Assembly: GCF_014639795.1 (NCBI RefSeq) | Contig: NZ_BMGC01000011.1 | Span: 1 to 64,000, forward strand | Direction: 5' to 3' | Length of the DNA stretch: 64,000 nt | Origin: Gordonia jinhuaensis | GTDB lineage: Bacteria; Actinomycetota; Actinomycetes; Mycobacteriales; Mycobacteriaceae | Shown: one piece after another, positions 1 to 8,556 of the stretch | Layout: every line of letters starts with the position of its first letter | How positions within the stretch are numbered: position 1 is the first letter of the stretch | Notes under the pieces: generated by a model | Databases searched by the model: none | What the model was told of the DNA's origin: nothing | The model's input: the letters and a program-made list of their open reading frames with translations, nothing else | Made by a program: the position numbers and the translations under genes

Positions 1-1
1 T

Positions 2-670
2 ACCGATGGAACCCTGAGCAAGTCCCATTCTGTCACTCAGACAGGGCATTTCGTCTATCCCTCATCCCCCGGACAGGTACAAATCGGTGGATCGAGGCTT
101 AGCCTGTTCAGCGGCACCCTGCTGGTGGGGTCGCGAGCGCTGGGAGTTCCGGTCTCCAAGGATGATTCGCATGCACTCATGCATCTGTGGAAGTACGTCG
201 GATGGTTGATCGGGGTCGACGAGGACTGGCTCTTCGACCCCGAACGCGCCCAGCACCAGCTGAGCTACGCGATCCTGTTGGCACAGGACGATGTGAGCGC
301 TGCCGGCGCCGAACTCACCTCGGCGCTGGTCGCCGCACAGGCCGATCTGCACTACCGCCATGCGCCCGCCTTCTCGGCCTGGTACACCCGCATCCGCCTG
401 CTCAGCATGCTCACCGGATTCATCGGCATCCGCGGTATGCGCGATCTCGGCCAGAAACCCACGCTCCCCTGGGCATTCGGGATCGCATGGGTGCGGAACA
501 CCGTCAATCACCGCCTCATCGGCTCGACGCGCTTCGGTGATCGCTATCTGGAATTCCTCGGAGCACGTGCACGAGACCGCGCCCGCTTCCGCCACTTCGG
601 CACCACCGCGTCGGCCGTGGGTGGACTCGCCGCGTCCGGTCGCGCACAGGTCGGTCACGCGTCATCGTGA
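2..670 (+). CDS. DUF2236 / MpaB-Lcp-type oxygenase, 3' part
   Basis: The frame is open from the left edge, so the gene starts outside the window; 222 C-terminal residues are visible, ending in TGA at 668-670. The segment HALMHLWKYVGWLIGVDEDWL-like around residues 60-80, followed by a helical, Arg/His-rich tail, is typical of the DUF2236 family (oxygenase MpaB, related to latex-clearing protein Lcp), which are heme-dependent oxygenase-like proteins. The substrate cannot be read from sequence. The 3' end overlaps the convergent gene at 655 by 16 bp. Family assignment is fairly safe; enzymatic activity is inferred only from the family. Confidence 0.72.
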   Translation, partial: TDGTLSKSHSVTQTGHFVYPSSPGQVQIGGSRLSLFSGTLLVGSRALGVPVSKDDSHALMHLWKYVGWLIGVDEDWLFDPERAQHQLSYAILLAQDDVSAAGAELTSALVAAQADLHYRHAPAFSAWYTRIRLLSMLTGFIGIRGMRDLGQKPTLPWAFGIAWVRNTVNHRLIGSTRFGDRYLEFLGARARDRARFRHFGTTASAVGGLAASGRAQVGHASS

Positions 671-1332
671 GCCGTCGGCGGACCGGCCACGTCGTCACGG
701 CCTGCGCCATCGTTCCCCGACCCCGCGATGTCGAGATCCAGATCGATCAGCACGCCGATGTCGACACGGTAGTTCCGCCCGACGAGCGGTGCCGGGGCGA
801 TGATCTCGTGCGTGCCATCGGTGGCGGTCACGACTGTGGTCACCGGCCGTTCGTCGGTGAAGAAGCGGGGTGAGGTCTGCACCTCGCGATAGTCACGCAG
901 ATCCGGCTCCGGGAACCCCCATCCTCGCGAATCGGTTTCCGAGAACGTCGATGTCACGCTCACCACACGAACTCGCGTGACCAGGCCGCGCACCCATCCG
1001 ATCGCATCGATGCCGAGCACCCCACTGAACTCACCCACCAGCTCCACGCGACCCGCGCGCGGCTGCGACCCTTGCCAACTGGCGGTCCATCCGTCGCCGC
1101 GCAGCAGTCCCGACCACATCGGCTGCTCACGCCCCTGGGGTGTCGTCATCGTCGGCGGCGCACCGCAGGGTTCGAGATCTGCGCAGATGCTCATCACGTC
1201 GGGACCCGTCGGGGGCCGTTCGGTGAACAGCAGCGGAAAGGCGCTCACCGCGCCGACCGACGGCGGTTCGATCTGTCCATCTTCGATGGCGAGTTCGTCG
1301 ACGAGCACGCGGAGCGTGCGTGGGCGCCTCAT
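655..1332 (-). CDS. hypothetical protein, 225 aa
   Basis: I do not recognise this protein. It is soluble-looking, with no signal peptide or membrane segment, and has several Trp-Gly turns (WSGLLRGDGWTASW; GIDAIGWVRGLVTRV). An acidic Asp/Gly tail ends in APPTAHDDA-like residues. I chose ATG at 1332 because an AGAAGGG Shine-Dalgarno lies just upstream; the frame continues to an upstream start at 1398 that has no ribosome site. It is convergent with and overlaps the DUF2236 gene by 16 bp. Confidence 0.6.
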   Translation of the reverse strand: MRRPRTLRVLVDELAIEDGQIEPPSVGAVSAFPLLFTERPPTGPDVMSICADLEPCGAPPTMTTPQGREQPMWSGLLRGDGWTASWQGSQPRAGRVELVGEFSGVLGIDAIGWVRGLVTRVRVVSVTSTFSETDSRGWGFPEPDLRDYREVQTSPRFFTDERPVTTVVTATDGTHEIIAPAPLVGRNYRVDIGVLIDLDLDIAGSGNDGAGRDDVAGPPTAHDDA

Positions 1333-1429
1333 GCGCCCTTCTGCTTGTCCGACATCACAGGCATGACGTGACGCTAGCACGCCGTCGATAGCGCTCACAC
1401 CGCACGGACAAAGATGACAAGGTGGTCAC

Positions 1430-1798
1430 ATGACGACCTCCGCTCACAGCAGCGATGCCACCGATCACCAAACCCGTTGGCATACAAGACCACTCATGGC
1501 GATCTTCCTCACGTCACTCATCGGGCAGAACGCTATCGCCCTGCCCTATGTGAAGAGGAACGGGTTGCCCAGTGCCGCGGACTTCTTCGTCGGCGACATC
1601 TGGAAGACCACGCCGGGTCGATTCGCCATGGTCGACCTGACGCTGGTGGTGATCGGATTCCACACGTGGGCATTCTCCGAGGCCCGGCGACTGCACATCG
1701 TGCACTGGTGGCTCGCGTCGCTGGTGATCACCTTCACTGTCGGAATAGCCTCGGCCATCCCGTTCTTCCTGCTCGCTCGCGAACGCCACATCGACTGA
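1430..1798 (+). CDS. DUF2834 family membrane protein
   Basis: A 122-residue integral membrane protein with about three hydrophobic segments. The motifs IGQNAIALPYVKRNGL, DFFVGDIW, and EARRLHIVHWWLAS followed by a final IPFFLLARER match the DUF2834 pattern (conserved N, A, PY, FF, D, EARR, RE). The function of the family is unknown. ATG 1430 has an AAGGTGG ribosome site four bases upstream. It stands alone, 31 bp past the upstream limit of the preceding reverse-strand frame. Confidence 0.75.
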   Translation: MTTSAHSSDATDHQTRWHTRPLMAIFLTSLIGQNAIALPYVKRNGLPSAADFFVGDIWKTTPGRFAMVDLTLVVIGFHTWAFSEARRLHIVHWWLASLVITFTVGIASAIPFFLLARERHID

Positions 1799-1975
1799 TT
1801 TCGCGCTAACGCGACGTATCGGACTGTGTTCCAGCCACTTTCCCACTACCGCCGTCGTGGATTGGGCACACTGGACGTGGCGGCGTGAGGATCGCTTCAC
1901 GCGGCCCGCTTCAGACGGGCACGCCGGACAGCGCGCCTCGCGACGAACGAGCCCGCGACGAACAAGGGAGTGCAG

Positions 1976-2323
1976 ATGTACATCGCCACCGTCGTCCTGT
2001 CGGTCATCCTGGCCGCGCTGCTGGTGTTCTCCGGTATCGGCAAGCTACGCCACGACCCCAAGCAGATGGGGGTGATGAAGGCGATCAACTTCCCCGAGGA
2101 TCAGGTGTGGTGGCTGGCGATCATCGAATTCACCGGCGCGCTCGGCCTGCTGCTCGGCTTGTGGGCGTGGCCAATCGGCCTCGCGGCGGTCATCGGCGTG
2201 ATCATGTACTTCATCGGCGCGCTGATCTTCCATCTGCGCGCACATGACAAGAACATCGGTCCGGCGATCGTGATCATCGTGCTCGCCGTGGTGACAATGG
2301 TGATGCGCCTGACGTCGATCTGA
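1976..2323 (+). CDS. DoxX-like small membrane protein
   Basis: A 115-residue, four-helix membrane protein. It opens with a long hydrophobic helix ending in the DoxX-typical FSGIGKLRHDP turn, followed by helices with ALGLLLGLWAWPIGLAAVIGV. DoxX-like proteins are small quinone-related or redox-associated membrane proteins in many actinobacteria; no specific role is implied here. An AAGGGAG ribosome site at 1964-1970 selects ATG 1976 over the GTG at 1970 that overlaps it. Confidence 0.75.
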   Translation: MYIATVVLSVILAALLVFSGIGKLRHDPKQMGVMKAINFPEDQVWWLAIIEFTGALGLLLGLWAWPIGLAAVIGVIMYFIGALIFHLRAHDKNIGPAIVIIVLAVVTMVMRLTSI

Positions 2324-2397
2324 GATCGGGCCGGTGCAGTGCGGGACCGGGCGCGTTCGCGCTCACTCGTTGCCCCGGCACACGAAATCCGGTGAGC

Positions 2398-2871
2398 ATG
2401 AGACCAATCGATGAGCGACAGCACCCGAGCCGCTTCTTCCGTATGACGAGCAGCTGGTCGCTGCCGTACTCGCGCGATGTGGTATTCGACGCACTCGCCG
2501 ACGCAGACAGCTATCGGCTGTGGTGGCCCCAGGTGCGCGAAGTCCGTCGTCTCGACGAGACCCACGGGACAGCACGATTGCGCGCGCTGATCCCGATGGC
2601 GTTGCACATCACCCTGACCCAACGGGTCAACGACGCTGTTCGAGGTGAGCTACGCGCCGATCTGACCGGCGATCTGGTCGGCTGGACCAGTTGGCATATC
2701 CACGGCGACAACCGCACTGCTCGCGCCGAGTTCGCACAGGAGGCCTACCTCGTCAAGAAGGGTGTGCCGACCTGGTCGGTCCACGCAGCCCGACCGATCC
2801 TCGTCGCCAACCATCGCTCCATGATGTGGTCGGGACGTCGTGGGCTGATCCGACATCTCGCCGGCTCCTGA
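2398..2871 (+). CDS. SRPBCC (START-like) family protein
   Basis: A roughly 157-residue protein with the SRPBCC/polyketide-cyclase pattern: SLPYSRDVVFDALADADSYRLWWP near the N terminus (the family's typical 'membrane/ligand cavity entry' segment) and beta strands through GWTSWHIHGD. It probably binds a hydrophobic ligand, but which one is unknown. The start is uncertain: GTG 2392, ATG 2398 and ATG 2443 are in frame and none has a well-spaced ribosome site; the family core begins after residue 18, so even the shortest form would be complete. Confidence 0.7.
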   Translation: MRPIDERQHPSRFFRMTSSWSLPYSRDVVFDALADADSYRLWWPQVREVRRLDETHGTARLRALIPMALHITLTQRVNDAVRGELRADLTGDLVGWTSWHIHGDNRTARAEFAQEAYLVKKGVPTWSVHAARPILVANHRSMMWSGRRGLIRHLAGS

Positions 2872-2892
2872 GTGCCGGGCAGTAGCGGTGAC

Positions 2893-3681
2893 TCAGACGT
2901 TCACAACGGTGGCCTTCTCGCGTGTGGTCAGGATCAGCGGACCATCCTCGGTGACGGCGATGGTGTGCTCGCTGTGCGCGGTCTGCGAGCCGTCGGCCGA
3001 GCGGATGGTCCACCCGTCGGGGTCGTAGACGATCGTGTCCGTGCTCGGCGACCACCACGGCTCGATCGCGATCGTCAGACCCGGCCGCAGCACCATCCCA
3101 CGACCGGCCGGACCGGCGTTGGGAACGTGCGGATCCTCGTGCATCGTCCGTCCGAGCCCGTGTCCACCGAATTCGGTGTTCACCGGATAGCCGTACTCCC
3201 GAGCCACGGCGCTGATGGCCGCCGCGATGTCACCGATGTGATTGCCCGGTGTCGCCGCGGCAATACCCGCAGCGAGGGCAACCTGCGTCGACTCGATCAA
3301 CCGCTCGTCGCCGGGACGCGGTGTGCCGACGATGATGCTGCGGGCCGAGTCGGCGACCCACCCCTCGATCGACACCGCGATGTCCATGCTGAGCAAATCA
3401 CCGTCGGCCAGTACGTAGTCGTGCGGAAGCCCGTGCAGCACAGCATCGTTCACCGACAGGCAGATGACATTACGAAACGGGCCGCTGCCGAACGACGGCG
3501 CGTAGTCCCAGTAACACGACTGCGCCCCGCGCTGCGCGATGAGGTCGCGTGCTCGCTGTTCGAGGTCGAGCAGATTGACGCCGGGTTCGCCGCGCCCGGC
3601 GAGATCCTCGAGCAATTCGGCGATGAACGACCCGGTGGTGTCCATCGCGGCGATCTCGCGCGGTGTCTTCAGTTCGAGCAC
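2893..3681 (-). CDS. map: methionine aminopeptidase, type I
   Basis: Removes N-terminal methionine from nascent proteins in the cytoplasm using a two-metal centre. All five metal ligands and the substrate histidine are visible in the 262-residue product: His83, Asp100, Asp111, His174, Glu207 and Glu238, in motifs VLHG, MDIAV, VADSAR, GGHGLGR, AIEP and HSEHT. GTG 3681 was chosen because a GGAAGG ribosome site lies 7 nt upstream. It is probably not the housekeeping copy: it lacks secY/adk neighbours and is divergent from an XRE regulator with paired operators in the shared 81-bp gap, suggesting regulated expression. Confidence 0.9.
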   Translation of the reverse strand: MLELKTPREIAAMDTTGSFIAELLEDLAGRGEPGVNLLDLEQRARDLIAQRGAQSCYWDYAPSFGSGPFRNVICLSVNDAVLHGLPHDYVLADGDLLSMDIAVSIEGWVADSARSIIVGTPRPGDERLIESTQVALAAGIAAATPGNHIGDIAAAISAVAREYGYPVNTEFGGHGLGRTMHEDPHVPNAGPAGRGMVLRPGLTIAIEPWWSPSTDTIVYDPDGWTIRSADGSQTAHSEHTIAVTEDGPLILTTREKATVVNV

Positions 3682-3704
3682 AACACAACCTTCCAACAAA
3701 ACTC

Positions 3705-3718
3705 GGTATTAAAATACC
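3705..3718. promoter_or_regulatory. operator 1, GGTATT-aa-AATACC
   Basis: A perfect 6-bp inverted repeat with a 2-bp centre just upstream of the MetAP ribosome site. On the reverse strand it contains TATTTT, a plausible -10 for MetAP about 30 nt before its start. It is likely a site for the XRE protein at 3763. Confidence 0.55.
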
Positions 3719-3726
3719 AACGTACC

Positions 3727-3740
3727 CGTATTTTCATACC
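3727..3740. promoter_or_regulatory. operator 2, CGTAT-tttc-ATACC
   Basis: Second copy of the same 14-bp dyad with one arm mismatch (C for G). It starts exactly 22 bp after operator 1, so both lie on the same DNA face two helical turns apart. It covers the expected -35 region of the XRE gene. Confidence 0.5.
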
Positions 3741-3750
3741 GCTGTCGAGG

Positions 3751-3756
3751 TAGACT
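3751..3756 (+). promoter_or_regulatory. -10 element of a leaderless XRE transcript
   Basis: TAGACT lies exactly 6 nt upstream of the XRE ATG and no Shine-Dalgarno is present, so transcription would start at the A of the start codon. The -35 region falls in operator 2, consistent with autorepression. Confidence 0.5.
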
Positions 3757-3762
3757 CCAGCC

Positions 3763-4038
3763 ATGGTCCGACTCCCGCTCACCCCACAGCAACTGGCCGC
3801 GGGCAAACAGCTCGGCGACCAGTTGCGCCAGGCTCGGGGGGCTCGCACCCTCGTGAGCGTCGCGGCCGAGGCAGGAATCTCGCCGGAGACGTTGCGCAAG
3901 ATCGAGACCGGCCGATTGGCCACCCCCGCCTTTCCGACCATCGCCGCGCTGGCGAGTGTGCTCTCCCTGTCTCTCGACGAACTCGCCGCGATCTTCATCG
4001 CCCGCAGCGAACCCGGCGACCTGGAACGAACAGGCTGA
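3763..4038 (+). CDS. XRE-family HTH regulator
   Basis: A 91-residue DNA-binding protein consisting of almost nothing but an XRE/Cro-type helix-turn-helix (residues about 18-75, with SVAAEAGISPETLRKIETGR as the recognition region). It likely binds the two dyads in the 81-bp gap and controls itself and the divergent methionine aminopeptidase. No sensor domain is visible, so control may be by level or by a partner. ATG 3763 is supported by the -10 spacing (leaderless). Confidence 0.85.
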   Translation: MVRLPLTPQQLAAGKQLGDQLRQARGARTLVSVAAEAGISPETLRKIETGRLATPAFPTIAALASVLSLSLDELAAIFIARSEPGDLERTG

Positions 4039-4172
4039 CGGATACGCGCGCCCGAAGTCGACCGCGACCGGAGGCAACTCGTAACCCGCTCGACCCCGAT
4101 CTCTGACCACGGTGCACCTCGTCACCTCTGCGAGCCTGCCGTTCACGATGGTAGTTTCGAAGCAGTTGCGCT

Positions 4173-5345
4173 TTGGAGATCACCGGAGCACCGCACGCCT
4201 CCACGACGCCAGACGTCGAGGCGGCACGTCCGACGGGGGTTCTCGAACTGACTCACAGCCCGCCCTACCTCACCCAGCCCGCCGGTGGCCCTGGCACACA
4301 ACTCTCATGGGTGGGACTCGACCACGCACCGGCCGACACCACCCTGATCACTGCGATCACCGACTTCGTCGACCATGCCGGCATCGATCACGCTCACATA
4401 GACGGACACTCTCACATAGACCTCACCGAGGTTCCCCATGTCGCGCGTGCGATCGCCGACGCCGACGGCTTACTCGCCGAGTGGTCGGCGATGGCAACGG
4501 TGGCCGCACACGGTCTGACGTTGGCGCGAGTGGTGGAGCCCGATGTCGACGCGCTGACGATCCTCGCGGCATCCGACACCCCTCTCGCCGACGATGTCGA
4601 CGCCCTCACCTGGGGTGTCTTCGCCGCCGAGGGGCGCGGACGCCGGCTCGAGGCGCACCACACCGATCGCGGATGGGAACTCACCGGCAGCAAGCCGTGG
4701 TGCTCGCTGGCACACCGCCTCGATCGGGCGCTGGTCACCGCATGGACTTCGGCCCAGTCGCGGCGTCTGTTCGCGATCGACCTCACCCGACCTGACGTCA
4801 CGGTCGGCGACGACCCGTGGGTGGCACGCGGCCTGGTCACCGTCGAATCACCCTCCATCACCTGTCAGCAGACACCGGCGACACCGGTCGGAGATGATGG
4901 CTGGTACCTGCGCCGCCCCGGCTTTGCCGAGGGTGGAATCCGCGTTGCCGCAATCTGGTTCGGTGCCGCCGTTGGCCTGGGTCGCACGCTGCGCGACGCA
5001 TCAGCACGCCCTGACCTCGACCAGATCGGATGTCTGCACCTCGGCGCGGTCGACTCCGCGCTGTACGCCGCGCGGTGCGTGCTGCGCGACGCCGCGATGC
5101 GCGTCTCGTGGCCCGACACCGATCCGTGGGTGGTTGCCCTGCATGCCCGTCGAGCGGTGCGCGAGGCAGCCGAGGACGTTCTCCGGCACACCCATCACGC
5201 ACTGGGACCCACTCCACTGGTCCGTGACGAACAGCACGCCGCCCGCGTCGCCGATCTGACCGTCTACCTGCGTCAGGAGCACGCCGAACGCGATGCCGCC
5301 GCACTCGGCTCGCGCGTACACGACGGCAAGGGTCTCGTCCTGTGA
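4173..5345 (+). CDS. acyl-CoA dehydrogenase-like protein
   Basis: A 390-residue protein with the layout of acyl-CoA/acyl-ACP dehydrogenases: an N-terminal helical part, a middle beta domain (TWGVFAAEGRGRRLEAHHTDRGWELTGSKPWCS, the FAD-domain 'G-x-K' strand) and a C-terminal four-helix bundle ending in RDEQHAARVADLTVYLRQEHAERD. The usual catalytic Glu cannot be placed with certainty. The start is uncertain: TTG 4173 is the only start after an in-frame stop at 4152. Its GTGA stop/start overlap with the next gene shows translational coupling, so it acts with the deacetylase/methyltransferase and the glycosyltransferase in one pathway. Confidence 0.75.
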   Translation: MEITGAPHASTTPDVEAARPTGVLELTHSPPYLTQPAGGPGTQLSWVGLDHAPADTTLITAITDFVDHAGIDHAHIDGHSHIDLTEVPHVARAIADADGLLAEWSAMATVAAHGLTLARVVEPDVDALTILAASDTPLADDVDALTWGVFAAEGRGRRLEAHHTDRGWELTGSKPWCSLAHRLDRALVTAWTSAQSRRLFAIDLTRPDVTVGDDPWVARGLVTVESPSITCQQTPATPVGDDGWYLRRPGFAEGGIRVAAIWFGAAVGLGRTLRDASARPDLDQIGCLHLGAVDSALYAARCVLRDAAMRVSWPDTDPWVVALHARRAVREAAEDVLRHTHHALGPTPLVRDEQHAARVADLTVYLRQEHAERDAAALGSRVHDGKGLVL

Positions 5346-6742
5346 CGACCCAGCGGCCCAGTCCGCCGGACACATTCACCCCCGCGGAATCCGGCACCGA
5401 TGAGCGTGACTGGCGCGCCCTCGTGGCGGCGCGCCCACCTGCTCCCCTGGACCTCGCCGACTACGACGCCCTGGTGGTGGTGGCCGCGCATCCCGACGAC
5501 GAGGCGCTGGGGTGCGGCGGGCTGATCCACCATGCCCGCACCCTCGGCATCCCGGTGACGGTGGTACTGGCGACCTGGGGTGAGGCGTCACACCCTGACT
5601 CGCCGACGGTGTCGCCGTCGCAGCTCGCCGAACTCCGCACGAGTGAGATGCGCCATGCGCTGACGATCATGGACCAGGACCTCCCGCACGACCCGGAAAG
5701 TACGAAGAGCTCACGTGCCCCCGGAACACTCAGCAGCACAATCCATCTCATCGCTCTCGGTCTGCCCGATGGCAAGGTGTCGCAGTACCACGACCAGCTG
5801 TCGGCAGCGATCGTGGACGCCATCGACGCGCGTGGGGCCGGCCGAGCGCTGGTGGCGGCGCCCTGGCGGTATGACGGGCACCCCGATCACGAGTCGGCCG
5901 GACGTGCGGCGGCAGCCGCAGCCGCCCGGACCGATGGCGTTCTGGCGGAGTTCCCGATCTGGTTCTGGCACTGGGGCGATCCCGAGTCCCTGCCGCTCGT
6001 CGGCACGGCGGCGCTGGCTCTCACCGACGAGGACATGCGCACGAAGGCCCGGGCCATCCTCGCGCATGAGTCGCAGGTGCGACCGCTGTCCGACTCACCC
6101 GACGACGCGCCGATCCTGCCCGCGCATGTCCTGCGTCATTTCCACCGGCCGATCGAAGTGTTCTTCCTCGATCGCGCACCGGCCGACCACACCGCCTTCG
6201 ACGCCCTGCACCGGACCGATCCAGATCCGTGGAAAGTCGAGTCCCGCTACGAGATCGACAAGCGACACGCGACCATCGGCCTGCTCGACGACATCGAGCG
6301 CGTCGGCCGGGCGCTCGAAATCGGCTGTTCGATCGGCGCTCTCACCAGCGACCTCGCGCAGGTGTGCGCCCGCGTGGACGCCATCGAGCCGTCGCCCGCG
6401 GCCGCGGAGCGAGCCCGGTCACGAACGTCGCAGTGCGAGAACGTATCGGTGGCCCTGGGCTCCGCACCCCACGATCTTCCCGACGATATCTACGACCTCG
6501 TGGTGCTCTCGGAGGTGGGCTACTTCCTCAGCCCGGCCGACCTGCGGGCGACCCTCGACGCGATCGCGGAACGACTGGGGCCGCACGGTCATCTGCTCGC
6601 CTGCCACTGGGTGCACCCGATCGACGGATGGGTACTCGACGGACACGCCGTCCACGAGGCGATCAACACCCATCGCTCGTTCACTACGGCCCGCTCCACC
6701 AGCACATCCGACTATGTGCTCGGGCTATGGGAGGCCACATGA
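5342..6742 (+). CDS. PIG-L deacetylase / SAM methyltransferase fusion
   Basis: A 466-residue two-domain enzyme. Residues about 42-250 form a PIG-L/LmbE zinc deacetylase: the metal motif AHPDDE is at 49-54 and a downstream HPDHE supplies the third ligand. Residues about 300-466 form a class I methyltransferase with the SAM-binding motif LEIGCSIGALTSDL near 324. PIG-L enzymes remove N-acetyl groups from amino sugars (as MshB does in mycothiol synthesis). It is joined to both neighbours by 4-nt GTGA and ATGA overlaps. The implied chemistry is de-N-acetylation plus methylation of a glycosylated product; the product is not known. Confidence 0.85.
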   Translation: MTTQRPSPPDTFTPAESGTDERDWRALVAARPPAPLDLADYDALVVVAAHPDDEALGCGGLIHHARTLGIPVTVVLATWGEASHPDSPTVSPSQLAELRTSEMRHALTIMDQDLPHDPESTKSSRAPGTLSSTIHLIALGLPDGKVSQYHDQLSAAIVDAIDARGAGRALVAAPWRYDGHPDHESAGRAAAAAAARTDGVLAEFPIWFWHWGDPESLPLVGTAALALTDEDMRTKARAILAHESQVRPLSDSPDDAPILPAHVLRHFHRPIEVFFLDRAPADHTAFDALHRTDPDPWKVESRYEIDKRHATIGLLDDIERVGRALEIGCSIGALTSDLAQVCARVDAIEPSPAAAERARSRTSQCENVSVALGSAPHDLPDDIYDLVVLSEVGYFLSPADLRATLDAIAERLGPHGHLLACHWVHPIDGWVLDGHAVHEAINTHRSFTTARSTSTSDYVLGLWEAT

Positions 6743-7479
6743 GTGGCGCGGCACCCGAGCCCATCACGCACGTGACTGTTGTGGTGCCCGCCCGCGACGA
6801 GGAACGTCTGATCACCCGCTGCCTCACCTCGATAGCCGTTGCGCGCGAACACCTTCGCATCACTCACCCCACCCCTGTCGACGTCAGGGTCATCGTCGTC
6901 CTCGACCGGTGCAGCGATGGGACCGAATACGCCGCACAGAGCGCGGGCGTCGACGTGGTGTCGGTCGATGCCGGCTCGGTCGGCGCCGCGCGACGCATCG
7001 GGATGACCAGGGCACTGTCGAACCCCACTGCTCACCAAACCCTTTCCGATCAACACGCGCCAGTCCGGCCACCGGCCCGGCGACACTGGCTGCTCAGCAC
7101 AGACGCCGATTCAGCAGTGCCTGTCGAGTGGCTGCGCACCCATGTCGAACTCGCCGCCGGCGGCGCGCAGGTCGTTGCCGGCCTCGTACGACCAGACGAC
7201 TGCACGGCCCCACGGGTGCTCTCACGATGGCACGCTGCGCACCCGATCCACCTCGGACATGACCAGATCTACGGCGCCAATCTGGGGATCCGCGCCGACA
7301 CCTACCTTCTGGTCGGCGGATTTCCTGCCGTCGACACCGGCGAGGACCGCTACCTGGTGAACGCGGCACGCGCGATCGGCGCGAGGATCGTCGCGACCGA
7401 CCGCGGTACCGTCACGACCTCCGGACGCCTCGACGGGCGCGCGCCCGCCGGCTTCGCCGCATGGCTGCGGCAGAGCTGA
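6739..7479 (+). CDS. family 2 glycosyltransferase
   Basis: A 246-residue GT-A fold enzyme: the nucleotide-sugar half opens with THVTVVVPARDEE, followed by VIVVLDRCSDGT and the metal-binding DxD as STDADS. The acceptor half has GANLGIRADTYLLVGGF and GEDRYLV. There is no membrane segment. The ATG lies inside the upstream stop (ATGA), so it is translated with the PIG-L/methyltransferase. It probably adds the sugar that the deacetylase then modifies. The longer frame reaching back to 6229 is only an overlap in another frame of the upstream gene. Confidence 0.85.
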   Translation: MSGAAPEPITHVTVVVPARDEERLITRCLTSIAVAREHLRITHPTPVDVRVIVVLDRCSDGTEYAAQSAGVDVVSVDAGSVGAARRIGMTRALSNPTAHQTLSDQHAPVRPPARRHWLLSTDADSAVPVEWLRTHVELAAGGAQVVAGLVRPDDCTAPRVLSRWHAAHPIHLGHDQIYGANLGIRADTYLLVGGFPAVDTGEDRYLVNAARAIGARIVATDRGTVTTSGRLDGRAPAGFAAWLRQS

Positions 7480-7519
7480 GCACACCACGGATACGGATGA
7501 GCCCTCAACTCCAGAACCC

Positions 7520-8473
7520 TCAAATCCAGAGCACCGTCGACAGGTGTGCAATTGCCTGTGCTACCGCAGCTTTCGACTGCGGAGTGTCGTGCATGCTGTT
7601 CACCATGACGAAGTCGTGGATGATGCCGCCATAACGAACCGCTGTCACGGTGACGCCAGCAGACCGGAGCTTGCTCGCGTAGGCTTCACCCTCGTCGCGC
7701 AGAACGTCGCACTCGGCATTGATCACCAGCGCCGGCGGAAGACCAGCAAGCTGATCAACTGTCGCCCGCAGCGGGGAGACGGTGATCTGGGCACGGTCGT
7801 CGTCACTCGTCGTGTACTGATTCCAGAACCACTGCATCCCGGTTCGGGTAAGCCAGTACCCGTCGGCGAATTCGAGATACGACGAGGTGTCGAATGACCG
7901 GATAGAACAGAACCTGCCCCGCGAAGTTCACATCACGACGCTCCTTGGCCATCAGCGTCAGGGCGATCGCCATGTTGCCGCCGACCGAGTCGCCCGCAAT
8001 CGCAAGCCGGGTACCGTCGAGACCATTGTCTCTTCCCTGCTCGACAACCCATTTCGCAACCGAGTAGGACTGCTCGTTGGCCACCGGATACCGCGCCTCC
8101 GGTGAACGGCTGTACTCGGGAAAGACCACCGCGGCACCTGTACCACCGCGAGATCACGGACGAGCCGATCATGCGTGTGCGCGTCGCCGAAAACCCAACC
8201 GGCACCATGTGTGTAGAGGATCGCGGGGAGGTGCCCCGGTACCCCCGCAGGTCTCACGATCCGGACTGGGACCGAGCCGCCCGATTCGCCGTCAACGGTG
8301 AGCCACTGGTCGTCTACCTCGGGCTTGTCGATCGGCGAATCCTGGACCCCGTCGACCACCGTGCGCCCCTCTTCGGGCGCGAGTTCGTACAGGAAGGGCG
8401 GATTCACGGTGGCGTCACAGAACTCCTGCGCAGCAGGTTCGAGGGTGTATCCGTGCGGATTGGATGTGGACAT
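7520..8473 (-). pseudogene. HSL-type alpha/beta hydrolase, two frameshifts
   Basis: The complete set of esterase motifs is present but spread over three frames. Oxyanion HGAGWVFGD is in the 5' frame, the nucleophile elbow AIAGDSVGGN in the middle frame, and acid NAECDVLRDEG plus IIHDF in the 3' frame. The first shift is near 8139-8143 and is cured by adding one base (giving LAVVTGAAVVFPEYSRSP). The second is near 7892-7898 and needs one base removed or two added (giving PVIDTSSYLEFADGYW). Repaired length would be about 317 residues, normal for the hormone-sensitive-lipase family. ATG 8473 has a GGGGAC ribosome site. It is either a decayed gene or sequence errors. Confidence 0.8.
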
Positions 8474-8556
8474 GGTCGAGTCCCCGTTCAAGGAAGAAGT
8501 CGTTCAAGGAAAGAAGTTCAGGTGGGGTCAGTTGGCACGTGGCAAGATCCAAGAAC

